Source of the DNA: Rhodomicrobium sp. Az07
Lineage (GTDB): Bacteria > Pseudomonadota > Alphaproteobacteria > Rhizobiales > Rhodomicrobiaceae
Assembly (NCBI RefSeq): GCF_018619475.1
Contig: NZ_JAHFZG010000007.1
Coordinates: 62,001-126,000, forward strand
Direction: 5' to 3'
Length of the DNA: 64,000 nt
This document shows positions 1 to 9,199 of this stretch, piece by piece. Below the pieces are notes generated by a model, which did no database searches, was not told the origin of the DNA, and was given only the letters and a program-made list of their open reading frames with translations. Position 1 is the first letter of the stretch. Each line of letters opens with the position of its first letter. The translations under genes were made by a program, and so were the position numbers.

Positions 1-16
1 TTCTGGAGGAGACGAT

Positions 17-1078
17 ATGTCAAATCGGCTTGAGGGGGTCGCGCATCTCGCGGGGCAGACGCTGCGCACGGTGGGTTATGCCGCGCTTTACCGATACACG
101 ACGCGGCGTTCGCTGGCGCTCGGCGCGGATGTCGGCAAGGTGCAGCTTACGAAACCGGCGCCGGGGCTTCTCCCGCTCGTGCAGGATGTGCTGAAGCTTC
201 AGGCGAAGGACGCGAAGGCGGTGGCCGACGGGCTTTATCCCATTCCGCTGGAGGAAAGCGGCTCCTTCGCCGAGCGGGTCGAGGCCGTGCGCCGCATGCT
301 CGACGACCTGCCGCAATCGGCGGAGCGGCGCGCGGAGAAGCGGTTCGACGAGGCCGCGTCGCTGCCCGAAGCGGTGGGGCTGCCCGCCTACTACACGCAG
401 AATTTTCATTATCAGTCGGGCGGCTGGCTGACGGGCGAGTCGGCAAAGCTCTACGACATCCAGGTGGAAACGCTGTTCATGGGCGCGGCGGGCGCGATGC
501 GTCGGCAGGCGATCCCGCCTATCGCCGAGTTCGTGAAGGGACACGACCAGCGGCAGCTTCGTCTCGTGGATGTCGCATGCGGCAGCGGCCGATTCCTCGG
601 CCAACTCGCGCAGGCGTTTCCCGCGTTGCCGATGACCGGCACGGACATGAGCCAGGCTTATCTCGACGAGGCCGCGCGCTTCCTCGGCGACCGGCGAACC
701 GTCGGCTTCCGTCAGGCGAACGCCGAGGCGCTGCCCTTCGAGACGGCAAGCTACGACATCGCGACGTGCATCTATCTCTTCCATGAATTGCCGCGCGAGG
801 TGCGCCGCCGCGTGGCCGGCGAGATTGCCCGCATTCTGAGGCCGGGAGGGCTGTTCGTCTTCGTCGACTCGATCCAGTGGGGCGATGTCGAGGGCTATGA
901 CGGCTTGCTCGAAGCCTTCCCCCAGCGCTTCCACGAGCCGTATTTCCTCGATTATTGCGCCGACGATCTGACCGGCGCGACCGGTGTCTTCGCAGAAGCG
1001 GGCTTCGAAATTCGGGACGCTTTCCCGGCCTTCCTGTCGAAGATCGTGGTGTGTACGAAGAAGAAAAGCGCAAGCTGA
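17..1078 (+). CDS. class I SAM-dependent methyltransferase
   Basis: Predicted S-adenosylmethionine-dependent methyltransferase of 353 residues; the substrate cannot be named. The C-terminal half is a Rossmann-type methyltransferase domain: motif I DVACGSG lies near residues 185-191, an acidic TGTDMS turn near 208-213, and a motif IV-like stretch YDIATCIYLFHELPR near 243-257, followed by RPGG. The N-terminal 170 residues are helical and match no domain I recognise. A GGAGG-like ribosome site stands just before the ATG. The next gene on the same strand begins about 100 bases downstream and looks functionally unrelated. No signal peptide or membrane segment is visible, so it is probably cytoplasmic. 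Confidence 0.8.
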   Translation: MSNRLEGVAHLAGQTLRTVGYAALYRYTTRRSLALGADVGKVQLTKPAPGLLPLVQDVLKLQAKDAKAVADGLYPIPLEESGSFAERVEAVRRMLDDLPQSAERRAEKRFDEAASLPEAVGLPAYYTQNFHYQSGGWLTGESAKLYDIQVETLFMGAAGAMRRQAIPPIAEFVKGHDQRQLRLVDVACGSGRFLGQLAQAFPALPMTGTDMSQAYLDEAARFLGDRRTVGFRQANAEALPFETASYDIATCIYLFHELPREVRRRVAGEIARILRPGGLFVFVDSIQWGDVEGYDGLLEAFPQRFHEPYFLDYCADDLTGATGVFAEAGFEIRDAFPAFLSKIVVCTKKKSAS

Positions 1079-1186
1079 AGCGTGATCCGTAACCGCAGGG
1101 GCGGGATTTATTTTATCCGCATTCGACTAACGGAACATGCGCGCGCAGACTTCATTGTCATGGAAAGCCCAAATGGAGGTATTACC

Positions 1187-1705
1187 ATGGCAGAAGACGC
1201 CGAACGCGCCAATGACGTGTTCATAACCGGCCTTCAGAACGCCCATGCGCTGGAGAATCAGGCGCTCGAACTGATGCATCGTCAGGTGGAGCGCATCGAA
1301 AACTATCCCGATGTCAAGGCCAAGCTACAGCAGCATATCGACGAGACCCACGGGCAGATCGAGCGGCTGGAGAAGATCCTCGAACAGCACGGGCACAGCA
1401 GATCGGTTCTGAAAGACAATCTGCTCTCGATTACCGGCAATATGGCGGCGTTCACGCACGCCTTTACGCAGGATGAGATCATCAAGAACTCGATCGCCAA
1501 TTTCGCTTTCGAGAATTTCGAGATTGCGTCCTACAAGTCGCTGCTGGAACTCGCCGAGTTGACCGGCCAGACGGATGCGAAACAACCGCTTGAGCAATCG
1601 CTTCGCGAGGAAGAGCAGATGGCGCAATGGCTCGACCAGCATCTGCCGGAGGTGACCTCGACCTATCTTCATCGCTATGCCGCGAACGAGAAGGCCGGGC
1701 TGTAG
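1187..1705 (+). CDS. DUF892 (YciE-like) ferritin-like protein
   Basis: Ferritin-like helical-bundle protein of the DUF892/YciE family, 172 residues. Members carry a di-metal site in a four-helix bundle and are linked to stress responses; the exact reaction is unknown. Visible features are the early NAHALENQALELM helix, the HIDETHGQIERLEKIL helix with spaced Glu/His ligands, and the late LREEEQMAQWLDQHLP helix. The frame is open 35 codons further upstream, but the ATG chosen has a strong TGGAGGT site 6 bases before it and gives the usual family length. The gene converges on the DNA glycosylase gene downstream. Confidence 0.85.
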   Translation: MAEDAERANDVFITGLQNAHALENQALELMHRQVERIENYPDVKAKLQQHIDETHGQIERLEKILEQHGHSRSVLKDNLLSITGNMAAFTHAFTQDEIIKNSIANFAFENFEIASYKSLLELAELTGQTDAKQPLEQSLREEEQMAQWLDQHLPEVTSTYLHRYAANEKAGL

Positions 1706-1740
1706 GGCTGATCCGCGAAAGCGGAGCGGCTGAGAAGAGC

Positions 1741-1762
1741 GTCGTGTCGTAATCGACACGAC
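1741..1762. repeat. perfect 9-bp hairpin between converging genes
   Basis: GTCGTGTCG and CGACACGAC form a perfect 9-bp stem around a TAAT loop, 35 bases after the DUF892 stop and before the end of the converging glycosylase gene. There is no T-run on either side, so an intrinsic terminator is possible but not typical. Confidence 0.4.
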
Positions 1763-1831
1763 GGGCAACCCGGCGCAACCGGGGCTTGCTCATGAATCCG
1801 CGCGCGCCGACCGCGCTCATGTCGGCGCCGC

Positions 1832-2476
1832 TCAAACGGGCGTGACGAGCTTGCCGCCCTTGCGACCCTTGTAATACGCCCACAGCAACCGCGCGGCGGC
1901 GCTTCGCCACGGCGTCCAGGCGTCCGATATCTCGCGCAGCGCCTGCGTGGAGGGCCGCGCGTCGAGGTCGAACGCGAGCCGCATCGATTCCTGAAGCGCG
2001 ACATCGGCCGCCGGGAAAATGTCGGGGTGCCCCGCCGCGAACAGCAGGTAGACTTCGGCGGTCCACGGCCCGATACCTCTGATCGCCGAAAGCTCGATAA
2101 TGGCGCGTTCGGCGTCCATCGCCTCGATGGCGGCGAGGTTCAGGCCGCCTGCCAGCGCCGCCTCCTGAAGCGCACGCAACGTGCGCATCTTCGGCCTCGA
2201 ATATCCCGCCGCGCGCAGAACATCGTCGTCGGCCGCCGCGAGCGTTTCGGCCGTGATGTCGCCGAGCGCGCCCTCAAGCCTGCCGAAGATCGCGCGCCCC
2301 GCCGCGACCGAAATCTGCTGCCCGGTGATGACGAAGACGAGCCCCTTGAAGCCCCTGTCGAGCCAGCGGACCGGAACCGCTCCCGCCGCCGCCTGAAGCG
2401 GCGCGAAGGATGGATGCGCCCGCACCAGTTCCGCGATGTGTCCTGCAAGGTCTTCATCCGAGCGAATGAAAGGCAT
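1832..2476 (-). CDS. DNA-3-methyladenine glycosylase II family (HhH-GPD)
   Basis: Base-excision DNA glycosylase of the HhH-GPD superfamily, AlkA/DNA-3-methyladenine glycosylase II type, removing alkylated bases. At 214 residues it holds only the catalytic helical core and lacks the N-terminal domain of E. coli AlkA. The helix-hairpin-helix is visible as LSAIRGIGPWTAEVYLLF, followed about 15 residues later by the catalytic-loop aspartate in FPAADVALQ. Its start codon shares one base with the stop of the upstream GT61 gene (TGATG), so the two are probably translated together although their functions look unrelated. Confidence 0.88.
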   Translation of the reverse strand: MPFIRSDEDLAGHIAELVRAHPSFAPLQAAAGAVPVRWLDRGFKGLVFVITGQQISVAAGRAIFGRLEGALGDITAETLAAADDDVLRAAGYSRPKMRTLRALQEAALAGGLNLAAIEAMDAERAIIELSAIRGIGPWTAEVYLLFAAGHPDIFPAADVALQESMRLAFDLDARPSTQALREISDAWTPWRSAAARLLWAYYKGRKGGKLVTPV

Positions 2477-3693
2477 CAGGCGGGGGCTGTCCTCTCGCTT
2501 TCCGAAGTCGGCACCGCTGCCGACGCACTCGCCAGAGCGGCGGCGAGGAGGTCTTCACCGATGACGAACCCGTCGGCGCTATTTTCGATCGGTCCGGCAA
2601 GATGGGCCGAGTAATCGTGCCCGATGAGCTGCGACATCAACCAGAAATTGAAGGTTGCGTTCCCGACTCGCCGCCCGCGCGCGTCGACATCTGGGAATAA
2701 CTCCCGAACTTTCGCCCCAGGCTTCGCCCAGGCGATATGCGCAAGCCCGGCTCCGTGCGGCGCGACGACGGCTTCAGCGTTTCGGAACAGCGCAACCTGC
2801 CGTTCGATGGGAAGCTTTCCAAGCAGAACCCGCTCGAAACCGAAGCTCTTGAGGACCGGCAGCAAATCGTCTTCGTTCAGCACGCGTCGCAAGCGCGCAT
2901 CGTTGCGGCTGATGTAAAGGCGCTTCGGATCGTCGGGCCGCGCAGAACCACCCGCGACGAACCGCCCGAGATCATCGAGCCGTGCAAGCGCCAGCGGCGA
3001 CTGAAGACCGCGCGGATTATGGGGAACGGGAACGTCCGCCAGAAGGCGCGGCACCGTCGCCGCCTCGTCCGGCCCGAGCGCTTCCACCGCGTCAATGCCG
3101 TAGCGCTCCTTCAGATAGGCGACGGTGCGCTCTTGAAACGGGCTCGGATTCGCGTTCACGAGAAGCCCCGGCGCCCGTCCTGCCTGTCCACTTTCAAGGA
3201 AGGCGATCAGCGGCAGGATGTAATTGCACAGCCAGTGGAAGATGTGCCCGCGCGCAGGCACCGGCGTCATGAGGTTGAACCACGGGCGTTCGGCGGACAG
3301 GGCGCGCATGCGGTGCGGACGGGCGCGAAGGCCGCTCACCCAATTATGCTGCGGCCGCACGGTCAGCAGCAGCCCGTCCTTGATCATCGCTCCCGCCCAA
3401 CCGGTCACGACGACATCTTCGAGCGTGTAGATATGGTCGGTCAGTTGCAGCGGCGTCGATGGGATGAGGCGCAGCGTCCGGTATGCGTCGGGGAGTGCCG
3501 CTTCGACATGGACCGACGGCAACGCGACATCGTCGACCGCGACCTCCCGGATCGGCCGGGACTCGACCGGCAGGAGCCAGCGGCGCTGGAGCGTCGGGAA
3601 GAGGCGAGCGGCCTGATCCGACAGCATGTAGCGCACGCTTCGCGCCGTAAACTTTCCACGGTGGATGCGGCCTTTGTACTGGAAGGAAACCAT
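2476..3693 (-). CDS. GT61-family (DUF563) glycosyltransferase
   Basis: Glycosyltransferase of family 61 (DUF563), 405 residues, expected to move a sugar to a polysaccharide or glycoconjugate; donor and acceptor are unknown. The C-terminal half carries the family signature: RLYISRNDARLRRVLNED, then VAPHGAGLAHIAWAKPG, and a final stretch with Trp and Gln. The frame stays open 72 codons upstream, but that extension is Arg/Gly rich with no family similarity, so the ATG giving MVSFQYKG is preferred. It is coupled by a one-base overlap to the glycosylase gene that follows it. Confidence 0.82.
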   Translation of the reverse strand: MVSFQYKGRIHRGKFTARSVRYMLSDQAARLFPTLQRRWLLPVESRPIREVAVDDVALPSVHVEAALPDAYRTLRLIPSTPLQLTDHIYTLEDVVVTGWAGAMIKDGLLLTVRPQHNWVSGLRARPHRMRALSAERPWFNLMTPVPARGHIFHWLCNYILPLIAFLESGQAGRAPGLLVNANPSPFQERTVAYLKERYGIDAVEALGPDEAATVPRLLADVPVPHNPRGLQSPLALARLDDLGRFVAGGSARPDDPKRLYISRNDARLRRVLNEDDLLPVLKSFGFERVLLGKLPIERQVALFRNAEAVVAPHGAGLAHIAWAKPGAKVRELFPDVDARGRRVGNATFNFWLMSQLIGHDYSAHLAGPIENSADGFVIGEDLLAAALASASAAVPTSESERTAPA

Positions 3694-3954
3694 CGTCAGG
3701 GCTCCGCATTTTTGTGGTGCATAAGCACGGCAGGTGCTGGCACGCAAGCGATTTCCAGCCAAGAGGCCTCGTCCCGAAAGAGTCCGACGGGATGGATCGC
3801 AAGCTTCTCCGCCTTTCCCCCGCCGCTGCGGTGCACCGACGCCCATCGCTACCGCGACCGGAAATTCCCGGCCGAAAACCGGAAAATCTGCTTGTGCCGC
3901 CGTCGTCATGTGTTATGTAAGCGGAATGCGGACGCCACTCGCGCTGTTCGCTAT

Positions 3955-4030
3955 TCCCCGGTAGCTCAGTCGGTAGAGCAAGCGGCTGTTAACCGCTGGG
4001 TCGCTGGTTCGAGTCCGGCCCGGGGAGCCA
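3955..4030 (+). tRNA. tRNA-Asn (anticodon GTT)
   Basis: A complete 76-nt tRNA cloverleaf with encoded CCA. The acceptor stem TCCCCGG pairs with CCGGGGA, the anticodon stem AGCGG/CCGCT encloses loop CTGTTAA with anticodon GTT at 3988-3990, and the T stem GCTGG/CCGGC encloses TTCGAGT. The discriminator base is G. No integrase gene or duplicated 3' end was seen nearby, so it does not appear to be an island attachment site here. Confidence 0.97.
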
Positions 4031-4085
4031 CCTTCCTGTTTTCGTTGATGTTTCGGGAGTGGCTTCGACAAGGTCGGCTTCGAGA

Positions 4086-4523
4086 TCACCGCCAGCGCTT
4101 GGCGCGGGCATCGTCCCCGTCGCGTGCGTCCACCCATCGCGCACCCTCCCTCCCTTCCTCGAATTTCCAGAACGGCGCGTCCGTCTTGAGCCGGTCGATG
4201 AGAAACTCGCACGCGGCGAATGCTTCCGCGCGATGTATCGCCGACACGCCGACAAAGACGATGACATCGCCGGGCACCATGCGCCCGACGCGATGCACGA
4301 TGCGAATATCCCCCACCGGCCAGCGCGCCCGCGCCTCCGCCTCCAGAGCCTCCAGCGCGCGCTCCGTCATGCCTGGATAGTGTTCCAGCGTGAGCGCCAA
4401 GAGCGCGCCGCCTTCGTCGCGAACGACGCCCACAAACGTCGTCACGGCACCTGCTCCCGCCGCGCGGGCGAGTTGCCCGATTTCCTCGCCCGGATCGACG
4501 ATGCCCGTTTGGACCCTTATCAT
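4086..4523 (-). CDS. moaE: molybdopterin synthase catalytic subunit MoaE
   Basis: Large subunit of molybdopterin synthase, which with the sulfur-carrying MoaD converts cyclic pyranopterin monophosphate to molybdopterin. The 145-residue product shows the family blocks TTFVGVVRDEG, LTLEHYPGMTE, a VGRMVPGDVIVFVGVSAIHR block, and the C-terminal FLIDRLKTDAPFWKFE with the conserved lysines of the active site. The ATG chosen has a GAGGAG site just upstream; an open frame extends 22 codons further without family similarity. No moaD lies beside it. The divergent neighbour is mogA, another molybdenum cofactor gene, so the pair probably shares a control region. Confidence 0.93.
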   Translation of the reverse strand: MIRVQTGIVDPGEEIGQLARAAGAGAVTTFVGVVRDEGGALLALTLEHYPGMTERALEALEAEARARWPVGDIRIVHRVGRMVPGDVIVFVGVSAIHRAEAFAACEFLIDRLKTDAPFWKFEEGREGARWVDARDGDDARAKRWR

Positions 4524-4645
4524 CTCGACTCCTCGCGTGGCATATGGAGGCGCCTGCCGTCCGGCGACCGCTCGCGAAAATGCGAACACCGCCGCTTACG
4601 AGACGTTTATATCATAGGCAAAGGCAGGCAACGCGGGCTGGTTCA

Positions 4646-5167
4646 ATGATCCCCATCGGCATCGTCACCGTTTCGGACAGGGCTTCGCGGGGCGTCTATC
4701 GCGACGAAGGCGGCCCCGCCATCGAGGCGTGGCTGTCGCGTGCGCTGGTCTCCCCGTGGCGGCCCGCAGCGCGCCTCGTCCCCGACGAACAACCGCTCAT
4801 CGAAGCGGCGCTGCGAGCGCTCTGCGACGACGAAGGGTGTGCGCTTGTCGTGACCACGGGCGGCACCGGCCCCGCTCCGCGCGACGTGACCCCGGAAGCG
4901 ACGACAGCCGTCTGCGAAAAAATGCTGCCCGGCTTCGGCGAACTCATGCGCCGCGAAAGCCTCAACGCCGTGCCGACCGCGATCCTTTCGCGACAAACCG
5001 CGGGCATCCGTGGGCGCTCGCTGATCGTGAACCTGCCCGGCAAACCCGCCGCGATCGATGTGTGCCTGCGCGCCGTCATGCCGGCGATCCCCTACTGCAT
5101 CGATCTCATCGGCGGCGGACGCCTCGAAACGGACCCCGCCGTCTGCGGGACCTTTCGTCCGCGCTGA
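4646..5167 (+). CDS. mogA: molybdopterin adenylyltransferase MogA
   Basis: MoCF-type protein that adenylates molybdopterin before molybdate insertion, 173 residues. Diagnostic pieces are IGIVTVSDRASRG at the start, VVTTGGTGPAPRDVTPEA with the Gly-rich binding loop, and SLIVNLPGKPAAIDVCL near the end. The ATG follows an open but unlike-family stretch and gives a protein of normal length. It is divergent from moaE about 120 bases away. MoaB-type proteins share this fold; MogA is favoured by the NLPGKP loop and by context. Expected to act in the cytoplasm. Confidence 0.9.
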   Translation: MIPIGIVTVSDRASRGVYRDEGGPAIEAWLSRALVSPWRPAARLVPDEQPLIEAALRALCDDEGCALVVTTGGTGPAPRDVTPEATTAVCEKMLPGFGELMRRESLNAVPTAILSRQTAGIRGRSLIVNLPGKPAAIDVCLRAVMPAIPYCIDLIGGGRLETDPAVCGTFRPR

Positions 5168-5357
5168 CGGACGCGACAAAGCGGGTCGCCAGCGCCCGCC
5201 TTTCGGGATCCATGTTCCGGCGCGAGCTTGGGCTTGCGCGCATGGCGGCAATGATTTGCCTGCGTACGAAAACGAAAATTGATTGAGCCTGACGGCAGAT
5301 ATGTCTTGCCGCTGAATGACTTTTGGCTGTTATGAGACGGTCTGATAAACGGTTGTC

Positions 5358-6800
5358 ATGGAACAAACGAGCCTGCAATTCAGGGAGAACGCGGCGCGCG
5401 CCCTCTCCGATCCCCAGCTTCAGCGCGCGCTTCGCAACGTGAAAACGGGCTTCATCCTGAAGCGCGCGGCCGCCCGCGCCGCGCTCCCGGAGTTCGACGC
5501 GCTGCGCGACGAGGCCGCCGCGATCAAGACGCACGTCATCGACCATCTCGACATTTACCTCGAAGAATACGAGCGCCGCGTGCTGGCGTCCGGCGGTCAC
5601 GTCCATTGGGCGAGTGACGCGGCCGAGGCGCGCGACATCGTGCTCTCCATTTGCCGCGAGGCGGGCGCGAAGACCGTCACCAAGGGCAAATCAATGGTGT
5701 CGGAAGAAATCGGCCTGAACGCCGCGCTCGAAGCGGCGGACATCCGGCCGGTGGAAACCGACCTCGGCGAATACATCATCCAGCTTCGCCGGGAGACGCC
5801 GAGCCACATCATAGCGCCCGCCGTGCATCTGAACCGCGACCAGATCGAGGGCGACTTCCGCGTCGCGCACGCGCACCTGCCGCCCGAGCGCGACCTGTCG
5901 GCGATCCCGGAACTCGTGGGCGAGGCGCGCACCGTGCTCCGCCAGCAGTTTCTCGCCGCCGACGTGGGCATAACCGGCGCAAATTTCCTCATTGCGGAGA
6001 CAGGCAGCTCCGTGATCGTGACGAACGAGGGCAATGGCGACCTTACTCAGCTTCTGCCGCGCACGCATATCGTGATCGCCAGCCTCGAAAAGCTCGTGCC
6101 GACGCTCGAAGACGCGTCCACACTCCTTCGCGTGCTCGCGCGCTCCGCCACCGGCCAGGAGATGACGAGCTACACCACATTCTCCACGGGCCCGCGCCGC
6201 GACGAAGACCCCGACGGCCCGGACGCCTATCACGTCGTGCTGCTCGACAATGGCCGCTCGGACATGCTCGGCACCGATTTTCAGGACATGCTGCGTTGCA
6301 TCCGCTGCGGCGCGTGCCTCAACCACTGCCCGGTTTACGCGGCGGTGGGCGGCCATGCCTATGGCTCGGTCTATCCCGGCCCCATGGGCGCGGTGCTGAC
6401 GCCGCAACTCATGGGCATCCACGACGCAGCGCATCTCCCGAACGCGTCGACCTTCTGCGGACGCTGTCAGGCTGTGTGCCCGGTGCACATCCCGCTGCCG
6501 AACATGATGCGCCGCTGGCGCGAGCGCTATTTTGCCAGCCAGTCCGCGCTTGCCGCCCCGAAACTCGCGCTCAGGGCCTGGGCCTTTTTTGCGAAGCGGG
6601 CGGGGCTTTACCGTTTCGCCACGGCCGCTCAGGGGCGCCTGCTCTCGCTTTTCCCTCGGTCGATGCTGGCCAGACTGCCGCTTGCGAAGGGCTGGACGGC
6701 CTTCCGCGTGCCACCGAAGCCCGCATCGCGTCCCTTCCTGGCGCAATGGCACGCGCGGGAGCAAGAAAAGGCGCGTCTTGGGAGGCTCCGTCATGGCTGA
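5358..6800 (+). CDS. lutB: LutB/LldF-type iron-sulfur lactate utilisation protein
   Basis: LutB-type subunit of the LutABC system that oxidises L-lactate, 480 residues. The first 290 or so residues form a LUD domain, with GKSMVSEEIGLNAALEA and ITGANFLIAETGSSVIVTNE visible. Two cysteine clusters for 4Fe-4S binding follow: CIRCGACLNHCP near 314 and CGRCQAVCPVHIP near 366. The C terminus is basic. The stop overlaps the start of lutC by 8 bases, which indicates translational coupling. The usual first gene, lutA (a CCG-domain protein), is not upstream, where mogA ends 190 bases earlier. Confidence 0.92.
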   Translation: MEQTSLQFRENAARALSDPQLQRALRNVKTGFILKRAAARAALPEFDALRDEAAAIKTHVIDHLDIYLEEYERRVLASGGHVHWASDAAEARDIVLSICREAGAKTVTKGKSMVSEEIGLNAALEAADIRPVETDLGEYIIQLRRETPSHIIAPAVHLNRDQIEGDFRVAHAHLPPERDLSAIPELVGEARTVLRQQFLAADVGITGANFLIAETGSSVIVTNEGNGDLTQLLPRTHIVIASLEKLVPTLEDASTLLRVLARSATGQEMTSYTTFSTGPRRDEDPDGPDAYHVVLLDNGRSDMLGTDFQDMLRCIRCGACLNHCPVYAAVGGHAYGSVYPGPMGAVLTPQLMGIHDAAHLPNASTFCGRCQAVCPVHIPLPNMMRRWRERYFASQSALAAPKLALRAWAFFAKRAGLYRFATAAQGRLLSLFPRSMLARLPLAKGWTAFRVPPKPASRPFLAQWHAREQEKARLGRLRHG

Positions 6801-7503
6801 AAAGATCTCGGCCGAGAAAACGGTGAGCGCGCGCGACGCGATCATGGCCCGTGTGCGCAAGGGGCTTGGCGTGCGCGGCGACGAGCCGGGGCGGCGCGGC
6901 GTCGTTCAAACGAGGCTTCGCAACCCGGCGCCGAACCTCATTCCGGAGCGCGCCAAAGGCACGAAGCCGGAACTCGTGAAAAAGTTCCAGACCATGCTCG
7001 AAAACGGCGGTACGGGCGTCGTCCGCGTCCGCACGTACAAGGGCGTGCCCGAAGCGGTGGCCGCCACGCTTCGCGAGCGCAACCTGCCGAGCCGGGTGCG
7101 CCTCGGCACCGACCCATTCTTCAAGATATTCGAGGCGGAACCGGGCCTCCTCGAAATCCTCGGCGGCGCGGCGGATCCTGCGGATCTCGTCGGCCTCAGT
7201 CACGCCTTCGCGGGCGCGGCGGAAACCGGCACGCTGTTCCTCGCGTCCGGGCCGGACAACCCGTCGACGCTTAACTTTCTCCCCGAGCATCATTTCGTGC
7301 TGATCGACGCGGGCGACGTCTTCGGCTCGTATGAGGAGTGCTGGACGAAGCTGCGCGGCATCCATGGCGCGGGCATCATGCCGCGCACGGTCAACCTTAT
7401 CAGCGGCGCGTCACGCACCGCCGACATCGAGCAGACCATCGTCAAGGGCGCGCACGGCCCGAAAACCCTCGTCGTGTTCATCGTCGGCTCGGCGCGCGAG
7501 TAG
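6793..7503 (+). CDS. lutC: LutC/YkgG-type LUD-domain protein
   Basis: LutC subunit of the lactate oxidation system, a 236-residue LUD-domain protein. The conserved core is GLSHAFAGAAETGTLFLASG and ASRTADIEQTIVKGAHGP, which is the characteristic C-terminal LUD motif. The N-terminal 50 residues are basic and variable as in the family. The ATG has a GGAGG site and lies inside the last codons of lutB; a longer in-frame reading inside lutB is rejected because it would overlap by over 250 bases. The gene converges on the patatin gene. Confidence 0.92.
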   Translation: MAEKISAEKTVSARDAIMARVRKGLGVRGDEPGRRGVVQTRLRNPAPNLIPERAKGTKPELVKKFQTMLENGGTGVVRVRTYKGVPEAVAATLRERNLPSRVRLGTDPFFKIFEAEPGLLEILGGAADPADLVGLSHAFAGAAETGTLFLASGPDNPSTLNFLPEHHFVLIDAGDVFGSYEECWTKLRGIHGAGIMPRTVNLISGASRTADIEQTIVKGAHGPKTLVVFIVGSARE

Positions 7504-7630
7504 GCGAGATGCGCGGTCGCCTCTTTGCGGGCGCGGCTGTGAGCCGCTCGCGTGCCTTTTGCTGCGCCGCTGCCACACACCTGTCATGAGACATCGCGAT
7601 GCTGTGATGCTGGAGGCTCAGATTACCTCC

Positions 7631-7668
7631 GGGAAGGGCACGGCCAAACCCCGCACCGGGCCCTTCCC
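7631..7668. terminator. possible bidirectional terminator hairpin
   Basis: GGGAAGGGC and GCCCTTCCC form a perfect 9-bp stem around 20 bases that hold a further CGG/CCG pairing. It sits in the gap where lutC and the patatin gene converge. No long T-run follows, so assignment as a terminator rests on position and symmetry. Confidence 0.4.
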
Positions 7669-7735
7669 CCTGCTTGGGATCGCCCTGATGCGATGAAGGG
7701 GCTTATCGGTCGATGCGCCCTCGTCGCGTTGCATT

Positions 7736-9199
7736 TCAAAACGTCGCCATGAACTCGCGATAGCCGGGGTTCTGCCTAAGCAGGCTCCCCGCCGACGAGA
7801 TCAGCAGATCGACATCGTCCTTCGGCAGCTTGAAGCGCGTCGGGATCTTTTCGAGGCGCGTTCGCACGGACGGCTCGCGCATCTGGTCGAAGCTCACCTT
7901 GGACACCGTCAGCGTGAGGTCGCGGCAATTCCACCCCTCGGTCGTCCCACGGAACGAGACCACCTCGGGCGGCGTCAGCCCGCAGCGATATTCGATCATG
8001 CGGTCGCGCCAGTTTTCCATCTGCGCGACGAAGGCGTCGTAGGCCGCGCGCACGTTTGCATCCACCGCCGTATCGGACACGGCCTGAATCAGATCCATCA
8101 ACTCGGGCGAATCGGCGCTTTTCGCGAGATCGCCTCCGGGCGGGCGGCCTGCGTCGACCACCACGAACAGGAAGCGCTTCAGGTTCACCACCTGCTTCGG
8201 CGTCAGCGGCTCGTAAGGCTTCGTCGCGGCGGCAAGTTCGAGCACGAAACCCGAGAGGCCGAGATTGTCCGTCATACCGCCGTCGAGAAGCTTCACGAAC
8301 TGCACGTCAGTCTTCTCGCGATAGCGCTTCAGAGCACCCGCCGACGCGCGAAGGATCGCGGGCGCGCCCGGCCGATCCGCCGAATAGGTCCAGTCCGGCA
8401 TGTCGAAGCGGCAGCGGTCGGCGTAATTCTCGATCACGATCGGCGCGAACACGAAGGGCACCGCCGCCGATGCGGCCACGGCCTCGGACAGCGGATAGCG
8501 GCGAAGGTCAGAGCACAGCGCGCCGAAATTCGTCGGGTTATAGATGAACGTCGTGCGATTGTAGATGTCGGACGCGTTGATCCACAGTTGCGGGCGTCCC
8601 GGCCGCATCACGTCGGCGAAGGTCGCGCCGCGGAAGAGGTTCTTTTCGAGCCATGTCGGCAGGCCGGAACGGTCGTTGACGCCGCCCTTGGCCAGCAGCA
8701 TCAGGTTCGGCAGGTTGACGGAGGTCGAAAGCGAAGCCTCGACATCCTGCACCAGAAAGCGCTTGCGGAAGTCGGCGAGCGTGTCGCGGCCCTTGAGCGC
8801 GAAATAGGCCGCCGTGACGGAGCCGCCGGATACGCCCGAAACGAGCGAAACCTGATCGAGGAGCGGCTGCGGTCCGGCCTTCCCGCGCGCATTCGTGCGG
8901 GCGAGTTCCTGAAGGACGCCGAACGCGAACGCGCTCGCGCGCGTACCGCCGCCCGAGAAGCTGAGGCCGATCACCGTGTCGGACGCTTCGCCGCCCCCGG
9001 CGGAACTTGTGGTCTGGATGAAATCGCCTGTCTCGGCGGCTTCGGCGCTGTCGGTCAGGGCCGAGTTGATCGGGGCGTTGCGTATGGTGAGCCCCGCGCA
9101 GCCCGAAAGAGCGACGGCTGCTCCAAGACATGCGGCGGCCGCGGCAAGGGTGCGAACCCGCCCGGTTACTCCGGCACGAAAGGCAAAAAACGGCGGCAA
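7736..9199 (-). CDS. patatin-like phospholipase, predicted lipoprotein
   Basis: Patatin-family serine acyl hydrolase expected to cleave acyl chains from membrane lipids. The oxyanion loop is GLSFSGGGTRASAFAFG, the nucleophile elbow is GVSGGS and the catalytic aspartate lies in DGGMTDNLG. The N terminus has a hydrophobic stretch ending in ALSGC, a lipobox, so the mature protein is probably lipid-anchored. I prefer the TTG start at 9199: it has a GAGGG site 8 bases upstream and puts the lipobox Cys at residue 34. A GTG at 9253 is also in frame and would lengthen the protein by 18 residues with no visible ribosome site. Confidence 0.88.
   Translation of the reverse strand: MPPFFAFRAGVTGRVRTLAAAAACLGAAVALSGCAGLTIRNAPINSALTDSAEAAETGDFIQTTSSAGGGEASDTVIGLSFSGGGTRASAFAFGVLQELARTNARGKAGPQPLLDQVSLVSGVSGGSVTAAYFALKGRDTLADFRKRFLVQDVEASLSTSVNLPNLMLLAKGGVNDRSGLPTWLEKNLFRGATFADVMRPGRPQLWINASDIYNRTTFIYNPTNFGALCSDLRRYPLSEAVAASAAVPFVFAPIVIENYADRCRFDMPDWTYSADRPGAPAILRASAGALKRYREKTDVQFVKLLDGGMTDNLGLSGFVLELAAATKPYEPLTPKQVVNLKRFLFVVVDAGRPPGGDLAKSADSPELMDLIQAVSDTAVDANVRAAYDAFVAQMENWRDRMIEYRCGLTPPEVVSFRGTTEGWNCRDLTLTVSKVSFDQMREPSVRTRLEKIPTRFKLPKDDVDLLISSAGSLLRQNPGYREFMATF

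Noticed and set aside
3955-4030. The tRNA-Asn gene as an attachment site of an integrated island.
   Set aside because: No integrase, no duplicated tRNA end and only core metabolic genes follow.
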